Positions 54,968 to 64,000 of a DNA stretch of 64,000 bases are shown piece after piece. The stretch is from Motacilla alba alba (Eukaryota; Chordata; Aves; Passeriformes; Motacillidae), in the NCBI RefSeq assembly GCF_015832195.1, contig NC_052017.1:80849801-80913800 (forward strand). Reading direction: 5' to 3'. The first letter of the stretch is position 1, and every line of letters begins with the position of its first letter. The notes beneath the pieces were generated by a model. It had not been told where the DNA came from. It ran no database searches and saw only the letters and a list, made by a program, of their open reading frames with translations. Made by a program: the position numbers and the translations under genes.

Positions 54968-55015
54968 AAATATCTGTGGCACGATCCAGCAGCATAGAAG
55001 AGAAACGATGTGGCG
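54968..55015 (+). CDS. SEMA5A: SEMA5A 48-nt exon: juxtamembrane linker
   Basis: 48 nt, phase 1 on both sides. It encodes a 16-residue extracellular linker, EISVARSSSIEEKRCG, between TSR7 and the transmembrane helix, matching the EVSVARSSSVEEKRCG-like stretch of vertebrate SEMA5A. It carries a serine cluster, a basic K-R pair and one cysteine. The exon is small, its acceptor is a modest T/A-rich tract ending TCTAG, and its donor is GCG|GTAAGC. Its position makes it relevant to how far the TSR stalk stands off the membrane and possibly to ectodomain release, which is inference. It could be missed by automated prediction because of its length, but both neighbouring exons require phase-1 junctions and it fits exactly. 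Confidence 0.93.
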
Positions 55016-55147
55016 GTAAGCTTTTCAGCTCAACATATCTGTTAAATGCTGAACTATTGATTCTCCATTTTTTGCTTTTGTTTCACCTTTTTCACTCCCT
55101 TATTAGTATTATTCTACCTTCTAGATGCTGCATTCTCATTATTTACA

Positions 55148-55191
55148 CTTGTGCAGAAAAAAGTAGTTACTTGTACAGAAAAGTGTAGTTA
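55148..55191. repeat. 22-bp imperfect direct repeat
   Basis: Two adjacent copies (55148-55169 and 55170-55191) of cttgt-cagaaaa--gtagtta, differing at three positions, in the intron just after the 48-nt exon. Confidence 0.8.
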
Positions 55192-55589
55192 CTACAGGAT
55201 TTCTCATTAAATATCCATCTGTCATTAGTGACCTTTGAGAGTAGAACATGCCTTATTGGATGTTTTTATTTTCTTCTTTGTCAGTGTGGCAGTCACCCAT
55301 GTACTCAAAAAGAAATATCTATAATAATCTAGTTATCAGAAGGTCAAAATTTGTAAATTTGTTTCTCCGCCTTTTTCAGGATAACAAGTGCACAAACCTC
55401 TTTTAGACTCCAAATAAACAGCAGAAAATGAGCCTGCTAACAAATTTAATAGCCCAGACTCTATGTGGGACTCATTTTCAGCTTCATTGTCAGAGACAAA
55501 ACTGAAAAGTAAATACAAGTTTCCATTCTAGAGAGTCATGATTTCAGAAAAATAGATCTTCAAATGAAAAACTTTTAAAACCACTAAAC

Positions 55590-55619
55590 AAGAAGAAGAA
55601 GGAGAAAGAAGAAGGAAAA
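55590..55619. repeat. GAA-rich microsatellite
   Basis: Imperfect GAA/GGA repeat of about 30 bases in an intron. Confidence 0.8.
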
Positions 55620-57261
55620 TGAACCTTTTTTTTTCTGTGCTGAGCTATCACACCTAGTCTGTGTCGTCATGGTTATAGCTCTGGCCAGTCCTAGTATTCT
55701 TCCATGCACAGATAAGCTGCATTTTTAACCTAATAAAAGAACAATGAAAAAACAGAGGTTATGAAAGGGTACTTGTGTATATGGTAACTTGTTATGGGAG
55801 CCAAGATAATGTCATTTGATTTTTTTGCTAATTAGTAATAGTAATTTGAAAACATTTTGCCAAGTTCTACAACACTGGGAAACCCTCACAAAAGTGTATA
55901 AGGATATTTTAATGGCAGATTGATATATCGACACAGTCAACTGAGTCACCTAAATATTAGTTTGTGTTTCTAAGATCTCAGTAGGCATGTAAAGATTTTG
56001 TAAACCTTAGGTTTTCCAAAAATGAGATTCATGTACTGGCCAATTTTTTTGTATCACAGTGAAAAATATCTAAGAGATGCTTTAACAACAAACACCAGTA
56101 TATCAGTTTAAAACCCTTCATTTGTACATTTAGGCAACAAATTTTCAGTCATGCTAAGATGAAATTTCCAACATAAGCTTCTCAAAGATACTTCTCCCCT
56201 GAAGTAAATCAAAAAGCACAGCTCCGGTTTGAAATAAAAATGGAAAACAGTCCAATTTGTTTATTTTGAGCTAATCCTACTGGTTCCATATCTGATCTAG
56301 TATATCTGTTCAGTAACATCAGGGGATGATTGTGCTTTAAGTTCCCTCCTACAGTTTCATGCAGCAATGGGCTTACTCTCAGTTTTAATCCTTGCGTAGG
56401 TAGAGAGGGTTTCCCATGGTCTGATGCCATTGTGCCTGTGAAGAGCAGAGCAGATAGGAGAGTGCTGGGCTCTGAGGTATGGACTTTGCACTCTCTGGCT
56501 GCCCTGCTTAAAGGTGTATTGAGATTCAAGGAGTCCATCTCTCGCCACTTCCCATTTCCCCCTAGAATGCTACCATTTCTTCCTGACTCCCCCTAAAATA
56601 AGGAAAAAGTTCCAAGAGCTGAAGAAGGAAACAAACTGGCCATGATACAAAAAGAATGATAACCGGCAAGAATTAAAGCACGGATGGAAAAAACATCTGC
56701 TGCTGCTTCTGGGACATGCAGCCAGTAAAAGGGATATGGAAAATGTTTATGGAATGCAGGAATGGGGTTCAATGATATCAGGATTTTTTCAGTTCTGCCA
56801 CGAGTCACTATGTATATGAGACAAAACTGTAATAGCAGCAGAGGAGGTGATACTGTAGTTCACTGAAAGAAAAAAGCTATTTATGTACACTATATACATA
56901 ATTTATATATTACAAGGCTCTATTATGTAGTCTTAAAAAAAACCCCAATTAACTATTCAAACATACAGAATGCAATTAATTTTTCTTTTATTTGTGTTCT
57001 GAACTTATTTAAGCATCTTTCAATGATCTCTACTTAAAGAGATGTATGGGTATCTAAGATTCTTACAATGGTCCCTTCAGGGAGGTAAAGTGAATTTACT
57101 ACTGTAGGGATAAACCATCTCAATTGAGATGTTTCAGGGAAACACATGAAAATTCCCTTATCCTTATTTGAATCAAACACTTGTCTACATTTTTCCCTGA
57201 GTTGAAGCTTTTACTGCTACTGCCTCAAAATTAAGATTGCCTTTTTCTCTCTGCTCTGCAG

Positions 57262-57473
57262 AGTTCAACATGTTCCACATGATCGCAGTGGGATTAAGTA
57301 GCTCGATCCTCGGTTGCCTTCTCACCCTGCTTGTTTACACGTACTGCCAGCGATACCAGCAGCAGTCCCACGACGCGACTGTCATCCACCCGGTGTCACC
57401 CGCTCCGCTGAACACCAGCATCACCAACCACATCAACAAACTGGACAAATATGACTCTGTAGAGGCCATCAAG
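57262..57473 (+). CDS. SEMA5A: SEMA5A exon: transmembrane helix and proximal cytoplasmic tail
   Basis: 212 nt, entering in phase 1 and leaving in phase 0. After completing a Glu codon it encodes 70 residues. FNMFHMIAVGLSSSILGCLL and the following TLLVYTYC form one hydrophobic segment of about 24-26 residues with no charge, the single membrane span. It is followed by QRYQQQ, a polar stop-transfer stretch, and then a cytoplasmic region with PVSPAP and DKYDSVEAIK. Sequence identity to vertebrate SEMA5A is near complete here. The donor is AAG|GTGAGC. Reading through it adds eleven residues and a stop at 57507-57509. Confidence 0.97.
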
Positions 57474-58845
57474 GTGAGCAGAGGGCTGGGAGCTACTCAA
57501 TGCACCTAGACGACATTTCTCCCCTATGTAAATAATTCCCCTTGCTACTTTTCCACAGTGGCATTTGAGCTGAACTTATGCTGATTGTTAATGACAAAAG
57601 TAGATTTCACTTGAGGTGTTGTAATTGCAGATCCTTTCTCTTGTCAATCCCTGTTAGGCAGGAAGTTGGATTTTGCATGTGTGTATAATTTATACAGCAA
57701 GTTTTGCTGGGAAAGAAGCAAATCACTCAAGTTGTTTTGTGGGACTTTTTTTTTCCTAATTGTGTTCCCTAGTGGCTTGTTCAAGAAGTAAATAGAGCCA
57801 TTTACCATGGCATCTACTGAAGAAATTCCTTTGGCTCTGATGACCCAGTTTCAAGGGCACTGTTCATCTTCCTGCACTATGTCTCTGTATGGGAGATGTA
57901 CCTGGTGAATATATTCTGGGTCAGACTCTCAGCTGCTGTTTATAGCCAAATTACTCTGTGAAAAAGCAGTACAGGTACTGAGAGTCTATAAAGATATCCA
58001 TACTATTTCATCATTGTTCCCAAATTGCTGTTCTCTTTTTGTGACCTTTTAAAATAACTCTTCTTTTCAGATCCACTAAATTAAGGAAGGATGTGCATTT
58101 TGAAAATACCTAGTTCAGTATCTTCAGATTACAAAGTTTATTCATGCAGCTGCAAAGCTTTTTTGCAAATGAGGATTTTTCTTAAATCCTATCTGGATAA
58201 TGCAGTTCTTAATTTCTGCATTTTTCTTTCTAATTAGAGACATTTTAATGAAAATTATTAAAAACAGCAAGAAAAGTTTGGATCTTCTAGTCAGCCATGG
58301 AATTAACCTAATTTAAACCTTTTTGAGATTCCACATCATCTCTCTAAATAGCTACAGAAACAAAAAAAAACCCACTCCTTTGAAAATTCGTATTCTAAAT
58401 ATCCATATTACTTTTTTAAAATGCAGGTTTTATGCTTTTAAGGCCTTCAGACATTTCTACCACTTGAAAATCAGGGAATTAAGACAGTAAAGAGAAAATA
58501 ATACTTATTCAATAAAAAGATAATGACACATTCTAATAGGAAGGACTGCATATATATGATTAAAAATATTCACAGAATCATAAAATTAGTTTTCTAATAT
58601 TATAGGGGAAGATGCCTGCCTTTATTAAGTAGAATTACTTTCTGTAGGAACGTTATTATGTAAGACAATACTTCTTGCAAATGCGAGTTTCTGTAGATAT
58701 ACAGGTATTTCTCAATGCATTTTTGACTGGCTTACTATACATAGATATGTGCCACAAAAACTGCCCTGGTGAAAGAGCCCTTATTAGTTACCTTTCCTAT
58801 GTCCTTTTCATTTTCTGATTTCTTTTTTTCTCTTTTTCTTCCCAG
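57474..58845 (+). other. SEMA5A: SEMA5A last intron, 1372 bp
   Basis: Phase-0 GT-AG intron with donor GTGAGC and a long pyrimidine acceptor (tctttttcttcccag). It contains one AATAAA at 58511-58516 in an A-rich context without an obvious GT-rich element downstream. No repeat recognised. Confidence 0.9.
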
Positions 58846-58965
58846 GCATTTAACAAAAACAACCTGATTCTAGAGGAGAGAAACAAATACTTCAATCCAC
58901 ATCTTACTGCAAAGACTTATTCTAATACCTATTTTACAGATTTCAATAATTATGATGAATACTAA
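58846..58965 (+). CDS. SEMA5A: SEMA5A terminal coding exon: distal cytoplasmic tail and stop
   Basis: 120 coding nt, entering in phase 0: 39 residues then TAA at 58963-58965. It begins AFNKNNLILEERNKYFNP and ends YFTDFNNYDEY. The tail has several tyrosines and an acidic aromatic C-terminus; no standard class I PDZ ligand (S/T-x-hydrophobic) is present. With the preceding exon it gives a cytoplasmic tail of about 80 residues, short as for the whole semaphorin-5 subfamily. There are only a few conservative differences from mammalian SEMA5A as I remember it (for example Thr-Ala-Lys in place of Thr-Gly-Lys). The exon continues into the 3' UTR. Confidence 0.97.
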   Translation, partial: AFNKNNLILEERNKYFNPHLTAKTYSNTYFTDFNNYDEY

Positions 58966-59799
58966 TGGGCTTGTGTATTTTCTGGCCTCCTGTAACTCCC
59001 CAGTCCTAAGGCCTGTGCTACTCAAGTGCTCATGTGATTGAGGCTTCAGAGATGAAGTTCAGAGACATTTCAAGCACGATCCAAGCCATCGGTGTCCCAT
59101 TGCTGCCAAAAGCCCAAACCGCCTGTTTGTGACATGATGTTTTCTTAGCAGAATGCAAGGTTGGCCTTCAGTGTCAGGGGCAGCTGTAGCCCCTCAGTGT
59201 TGCTGGAGCACTCACGAGGATTGCATTGCTTTGCTCAGTTTCATGAATTTCCACTCATATTTCTCTAACAAGTGACTAAGTCATTCCAGAGTTTTAAAAA
59301 GAAATGATAATGTTACCCCTTAAATCTGTGCCAGGAGTACAAATCTAATTTTCTTTTTAGGCGTTTTCTTTTATTTCCTTGGGGTTTAAAAAGGGAGCTT
59401 TGCTGTTAGCCCTCTGTGCAGTCTCCTGAAGCTCACACTGCCAAAAAAGAGCTCACAAGGTGCTGGGGATGACAAGAAGAAATGTGACAGTTTAGTGGTC
59501 CTCTGCAGCGGCTCTGGGCTCTGTAGGCTGATCTTCCTGGGCTGTAAATCACTCAGACTGCAGTTCCGCTGCTCAGAGTGCAGAGAAGTACTAAGGCTCT
59601 ACCGAGGGATACAATCCTGTAATTAACCGGACACCTCCGGGGTCAGTGGTTTCCCGTTGCAAGCCGAGCCCAGTCACACAAAGCCTTCACCTTGCTCAGT
59701 TTAATTTTTGTGAGGGTGTGGAAGGCCATGTCCCGCAGGGAGGCCGAGGGAGGAAGGCAGATGGGAGAGGCACACTGGGAGGTTTTTCTCTGTGTCTTT

Positions 59800-59805
59800 A
59801 ATAAA
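59800..59805 (+). terminator. SEMA5A: Candidate proximal poly(A) signal AATAAA
   Basis: Canonical hexamer followed about 19 nt later by a GT-rich stretch (gtgggtttgttgtggca, 59824-59840), the usual spacing for a cleavage site between them. It would give a 3' UTR of about 0.85 kb. Confidence 0.5.
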
Positions 59806-60180
59806 CCAGCCTTGCTGCAGCACGTGGGTTTGTTGTGGCATTCCACAGGCTTCCTCTCCCCGGTGCATGCCCATGGGATACGCTTGTCTCTGATGGCTGT
59901 GGCACTCGCCACCAGGCTGGCCACAGAGCAGTACAACTGCACCGTGTATCATGTGCCGTCTCTGGCTCTTGGGGGTACGTAGGCATAATCATAGGTCTGC
60001 TTTTTTCTTTCCAGCTTTTACTTTATATGCTCATGTCTGACAAACAAAGCTGGCTCAGAGAATATAGATACATTTGCAAAGGGCTGTCTCGTCTTGCTGC
60101 GATGTCTGACCTGCAAGAGTCAGCCCCTGGAGGAACATTCTTATGATGTTTCAAGAAATGATCTTGTTGGACTTCATTGA

Positions 60181-60188
60181 TGTACATA
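60181..60188 (+). promoter_or_regulatory. Pumilio-type octamer in 3' UTR
   Basis: Exact TGTACATA, matching the UGUANAUA consensus bound by Pumilio proteins. It would be present only in the longer 3' UTR form. Confidence 0.3.
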
Positions 60189-60602
60189 TTTAAGTTTTAA
60201 GTTATCAGTTTTAATTCCTTTTGTAGTGGTAGATGAGGAAAACACAAAATTTTTATACCATTTTTCTTTGTCTTGTCTGTTTTCACCCACATTCATGACA
60301 TTTTTATTTTTGTATCTGAAATTCCATATGTATAACTAAAAAGAAAAATGCAGGGCTTTGAGTCATATTTTACAGAGTATATAGTAGCAAGGAAGCATTT
60401 GCTATTCTCAGAAGCTTGTGAGAAGAAATTAAGTGAATATTAAGGATTAAAGATCTGGGCTTTCATTTTCTTGCTAAAAGCAAAGACCGTCACACTAGAA
60501 TACTAGGGAGGTATGCAAGGAGTAGCAGAGTGGAAATGTTACCATTCTGTTTAGAGCCCTTGCTAATTAGATTATGGTATGATAGACAAATAGAGAAAAA
60601 CA

Positions 60603-60610
60603 TGTACATA
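60603..60610 (+). promoter_or_regulatory. Second Pumilio-type octamer in 3' UTR
   Basis: A second exact TGTACATA, 422 bases after the first, again between the proximal and distal poly(A) candidates. Confidence 0.3.
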
Positions 60611-62043
60611 TTATAATGATTCACAACTATGTATGAAAAAATAGCAAAAAGTACCAATAAACACTTCCCTGGCAATGGTAAATACTGTATCTACTCATGG
60701 CAGTGAGCTACTGAGCTACATTTTTGAATGGGGATAGATCTGAATGTAGCACTATGCTTCCAATCTGTTCTACAGAAAAATGAAAAAATTCAAAGTGGTC
60801 TTTAAAATGCTATGCAGTAAAATGAACACACATTTACCATCTATGAAAGTAATTAAGATCTGCCACCTATTTTTTTTCCAGCTGAATGGTTCTCCCTGTT
60901 ACTAACTCAGCCAAATGAAAGCACCTTGCCTTCACACCAGCTCATCTCCAGAAAGTTTAATAATGCTGGGTCTCTATAATTTTTGATTTTTTACTGTACA
61001 TTAGATTTGGTTTTCCAGGAATAAATTATCTGATTGCCCTGGGTAAGAGAAAATTTTCTTTGCAAGAAATAGAGGGAAGAAAAACTCTCCTCCAAGTCAT
61101 AACCAGTATGGTATTTGAATGACTGTGTTCATGCCAAAAGATAAATTTTATATTTAAATAAGATAAAATAAAACCTATATTGTTGCTACTGCCAAGAAAA
61201 AGTAGCACGTGTACATAGACACATATGAGAGACATTGTTCCTTTCTGCCCCTGTACTAAGAGCACATTAGTCCAGCTTCTGGATTTTATATTTAGACTAT
61301 TAGTTTTGAGACCAATACCTTTAAAAGATTTTAGCTATGTATTTTTATTTTATTTCTTTGAATTAAAATTACTGAAATTATCTTCTTTTTCCTAACTCTT
61401 TAGTAGTTGAGGCACGCCTATCTTTTTAGTGGTCTATTTTCCATTCTTTTTGTGAATAAATACATATGTTAGATATGTGTTATATAGGTGTTAATAATAC
61501 CCTTGGTTAAGTCTGCATGATCATAGGTAGAAGTCCATTTAGCAGATTCTCAGTCTGCTCACACTTCCCTCTCCTAAAGGGATATTTCAGGGGTTCCAGA
61601 TCTTTGAGCAGCTCCCATGCGAACATGTCAGGAAAATAATTGTTTTAATTATTTTTCTTTGTGATTTAGCTTCCTAAATTTAGTTGCTCTATACCACAAG
61701 TAGAAATATATTCAAAACTCCATCTGAAGCAGCAGGGTAAATGTGGAAATTTCACAGCACTTAAATGAGAAAAACTAGATGGCAAGATCTCCTTGTCAAG
61801 CTAGGTCGTGAGACAACAGGTTTTAAAGCCTTTAGATATTTGTGTCTTCGGTAATTTTAAAGGACACCAGATGCACTGCCTGTATCAGTATTTTCACCTT
61901 CTGAATTCTGTGTAGCTACCCAGGCAGTTTAGTGCAGCTTTTTCTAGTACACGGAGCAAAGCAAAGTGCAGTCTCCATTAATTTTCAACTGACTTTTTTC
62001 TGAGCATTTTTTCTAAAATAGGCTACAAAGCTGAAAAAGCAGA

Positions 62044-62165
62044 TTTCGTAGAATTGTTTAGGTTGGAAGATGTCCAAGATCAAGTCCCACAATTAACCTA
62101 GCACTGCCAAGTCCCCTATTAAAAGATGTCCATTTCTTCTTGAAAGCTCTTATTTTTCCATCAAA
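62044..62165 (-). mobile_element. CR1 3'-end fragment, antisense, inside the putative 3' UTR
   Basis: The + strand reads tagaattgtttaggttggaa, then gatcaagtcccacaattaac and agcactgccaagtcccctat, closely matching the reverse complement of the avian CR1 3' terminus (agaatcatttaggttggaag, gatcatcgagtccaaccgtt, cagcactgccaagtccacca). This is the clearest evidence that the genome is avian. The copy is about 120 bases long and truncated, which is usual for CR1. Confidence 0.75.
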
Positions 62166-63830
62166 AATATAACAAGTGGGCATTTCCTGCAAACCTTGTT
62201 TAAGCCAAGAGGGCTCTTAGATTTTCACAAGGATAAAATTTGGTTATGAAAGCATTGTTCTTTTCTTTGAAAGTGAAAATCTAGTCCCTTGCTCATCAAA
62301 TGCCATGCTTAAATATCCTCCATCCTTTCGCTTAGATAAAGTGATCTATTTTGGATAAATAATTATATTACCTCTGATGCCATTAGTTACTATTAATAAC
62401 CATTCTTGCACTGATTGCATAAATTTAAAAATGCTTCTCTATCTTGAATGGAAACAGTTTGGTAGATAAATGAAAATTCTCTAAGTAAAGCTATTTTCAT
62501 GTACCGCTTCTGCATGGAGGGAGGAGGAAGCAAGACTGCCAGTCCCCTCCTGCACGGTATAGACACTCATTGGCCAACTCAAATACCGCTCTGCCCGAGT
62601 GCACATTTTGTTCTTATTTTTTTATGTCAGAACCATAGCATACGTTCCTCAGTTGCTTAGAAAGTTGACTCCCTTGCAGATATGCTTGCAGGTATATCTT
62701 GGACATTGATTTGCGTTTGATGATCTTTATGGCCTTTTTAAGTTACTCTATGTAGAAGCTTTTCCAGCCATTTGCAGTCACCTGATGTTGAAGCAGTGTG
62801 GTTTGGCTAAAATTATATGAGAGATTTTTTACTAGGATTAGGAATTTCATAAGAGAGTGGAAGAAAGAATGGGGCTTTAATGGCTTTGATTTCCAGGCTA
62901 TGAAGCAGTATACTGATTAAAGTCTCACATTGGTGTAAGGTACTGTGCATTTAGTTACCTCTACCAGAGATCCACACCAGACTCTGGGAAAACACCACTC
63001 CAGCATACAAATCAAGAGCTACTGAAGAACTTATGTTAATGAAGAAATTTCTCAGAGCATCAGACCATATGCCTGTTCAAACCAGAAAAGAATGTAAGAG
63101 GACCCAGATGTAAGTAAAATGTTAATAGGATTAAATGCTTCAATATTTTTTTCCTCATAATTATAGAATAAATATATTCACTTCTTTAAATGTGGGACCA
63201 GTTTTAATAAAATCAGCGCAACATGAGCACATTCCTAATGTTGACTGTATGCATAATGGCTTTGCTGTATGAGATCAATTCTGTAAACAGTTTGGTCCAA
63301 GCTTATCTTGCTCTGCTTGAGGCGTCTGGCCAATTTTAACTGTAGCTGCCACCAGCATTGTTTATGTCTCATCTAGGAAAACATACTTAGATGGGCAGAG
63401 TTACATCCTGATGGGGGCTTGTGTCTCTCCACCAACACTGCAGTGAGCCTAGAGAGAGATGCTTCTAATTTTCAGTGTAATTTCCATGCCTAGGTTGGTA
63501 TAAGCTAGGCTCTTGAATATAATTTTACTCATCACATAAGTAACCACACTGAGATCAATGGTATATATGTAACAAGTTACTTATTTTAATGTGTTTACAG
63601 AATTGAGCCCAAAATGTATTGCTTCTGCACAAATCCATGCACAGTACAAGATGACTTCAATAGTAAAAAACCAGATTCATTTAAAATTGTTCACAAGCAA
63701 ATCTGCATCTTGATATCAGGGAATAATATGTGTTCATTGTGTGGGGTATTTGAATTCATTCCTTTCTTTGCTAAATAAATGAATGATAAAACAAGATACT
63801 GCTTGACTTAATTTAAAAGCCATTCTTCCA

Positions 63831-63836
63831 AATAAA
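63831..63836 (+). terminator. SEMA5A: Candidate distal poly(A) signal AATAAA
   Basis: Canonical hexamer with a GT-rich element (gattgtgggatctgtgg) starting at 63841 and a T-rich tract after it. A second AATAAA lies 57 bases upstream at 63774-63779. It would give a 3' UTR of about 4.9 kb. Confidence 0.5.
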
Positions 63837-63850
63837 GAAGGATTGTGGGA

Positions 63851-64000
63851 TCTGTGGACATTTTCCCTTTTTTCTGTCTACTCTTCTCCACAAAAATGAA
63901 CCCGTTTGTGGCTGAAATAGCCTTTAGCTGGACTGTTCTGTGTCACTAAATGAATACTTTCCTTTGTGTTGCCATGCGACGACATTCTCTAACTGGGATG
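63851..64000. other. Sequence after the last poly(A) candidate
   Basis: Pyrimidine-rich then ordinary sequence. No feature recognised; it may be intergenic or still 3' UTR if cleavage occurs further on. Confidence 0.4.

Larger units (their letters stand above)
55016..57261 (+). other. SEMA5A: SEMA5A intron, 2246 bp
   Basis: Phase-1 intron, donor GTAAGC, acceptor tttctctctgctctgcag. It contains a 22-bp imperfect direct repeat (55148-55191) about 130 nt after the donor and a GAA-rich run at 55590-55619. Overlapping open frames on both strands at 56.2-56.6 kb have no recognisable protein. Confidence 0.9.
1..63836 (+). other. SEMA5A: SEMA5A gene, 3' portion (gene span within window)
   Basis: Seven exons on the + strand join in a single frame and encode the C-terminal 383 residues of semaphorin-5A. 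This is a type I membrane semaphorin with an extracellular sema domain, a PSI domain, seven thrombospondin type-1 repeats, one transmembrane helix and a short cytoplasmic tail; it signals through plexins in axon guidance and binds sulphated proteoglycans through its TSRs (family knowledge). What is visible here is the end of TSR3, TSR4-TSR7, linker, membrane helix and tail. SEMA5A is preferred over SEMA5B because the tail, ending FTDFNNYDEY, and the TSR exons match remembered vertebrate SEMA5A nearly residue for residue. The 5' limit is the window edge. The 3' limit is taken from the last good AATAAA and is an inference. Confidence 0.95.
58966..63850 (+). other. SEMA5A: SEMA5A 3' UTR (putative, long form)
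   Basis: Non-coding sequence after the stop codon with no splice-like interruption that I could see. The first 1.2 kb is GC-richer and the rest AT-rich. AATAAA hexamers occur at 59800, 60656, 61020, 61168, 61455, 63206, 63774 and 63831. Those at 59800 and 63831 have a GT-rich element 10-30 nt downstream. Two Pumilio-type octamers (60181 and 60603) and a CR1 3' end (about 62044-62165) lie inside. The extent is inferred from poly(A) signals; transcript data would be needed to fix it. Confidence 0.6.

Noticed and set aside
59643..60146. Cluster of overlapping 60-100 codon frames on both strands in the 3' UTR
   Set aside because: Explained by locally higher GC content and fewer stops; no domain, and the frames compete with one another.
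1..64000. tRNA, rRNA, snoRNA, microRNA, CRISPR or phage-like features
   Set aside because: No A/B-box pair, mature rRNA motif, convincing box C/D pair or regular spaced repeats were seen by eye; a covariance-model search would be needed to exclude small RNAs fully.

Overview
This is vertebrate nuclear DNA, almost certainly from a bird. It is AT-rich, it has small coding exons with GT-AG boundaries separated by multi-kilobase introns, and its recognisable repeats are CR1 LINE fragments. These include a CR1 3' end of the avian type near 62.04 kb and an avian endogenous-retrovirus-associated repeat near 16.1-16.6 kb. I saw no Alu, L1 or B-type SINE. Nothing prokaryotic (operons, Shine-Dalgarno sites, CRISPR arrays) is present. 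The species cannot be fixed from the sequence.

The window holds one gene on the + strand, the 3' part of SEMA5A (semaphorin-5A). Seven exons encode the last 383 residues: the end of the third thrombospondin type-1 repeat (TSR), TSR4 to TSR7, a short juxtamembrane linker, the single transmembrane helix and the cytoplasmic tail. The exons lie at 28761-28986, 38485-38703, 47632-47802, 52753-52908, 54968-55015, 57262-57473 and 58846-58965 (stop codon included). Reading frame and intron phases agree across all six junctions, for a total of 1152 coding bases. The sema domain, PSI domain and first TSRs must lie upstream of the window.

Layout: 1-28760 is the 3' part of a very large intron with old repeats, including antisense CR1 at 7.7-8.65 kb, an ERV-type repeat at 16.1-16.6 kb and sense CR1 at 26.1-26.7 kb. 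28761-58965 is the exon cluster. Its introns measure 9498, 8928, 4950, 2059, 2246 and 1372 bp and shorten towards the 3' end. 58966 to about 63850 is a long putative 3' UTR, with a plausible proximal poly(A) site near 59.82 kb and a plausible distal one near 63.85 kb. The last about 150 bases show nothing distinctive.

The encoded segment is the heparan/chondroitin-sulphate-binding TSR stalk and membrane anchor of an axon-guidance ligand/receptor. I found no convincing undescribed system. The points most worth checking are a run of frame-neutral exons (one with a weak donor, one only 48 nt long), the two-site 3' UTR, a structured repeat upstream of the TSR5 exon, and an unassigned protein-like minus-strand ORF at 45085-45279.
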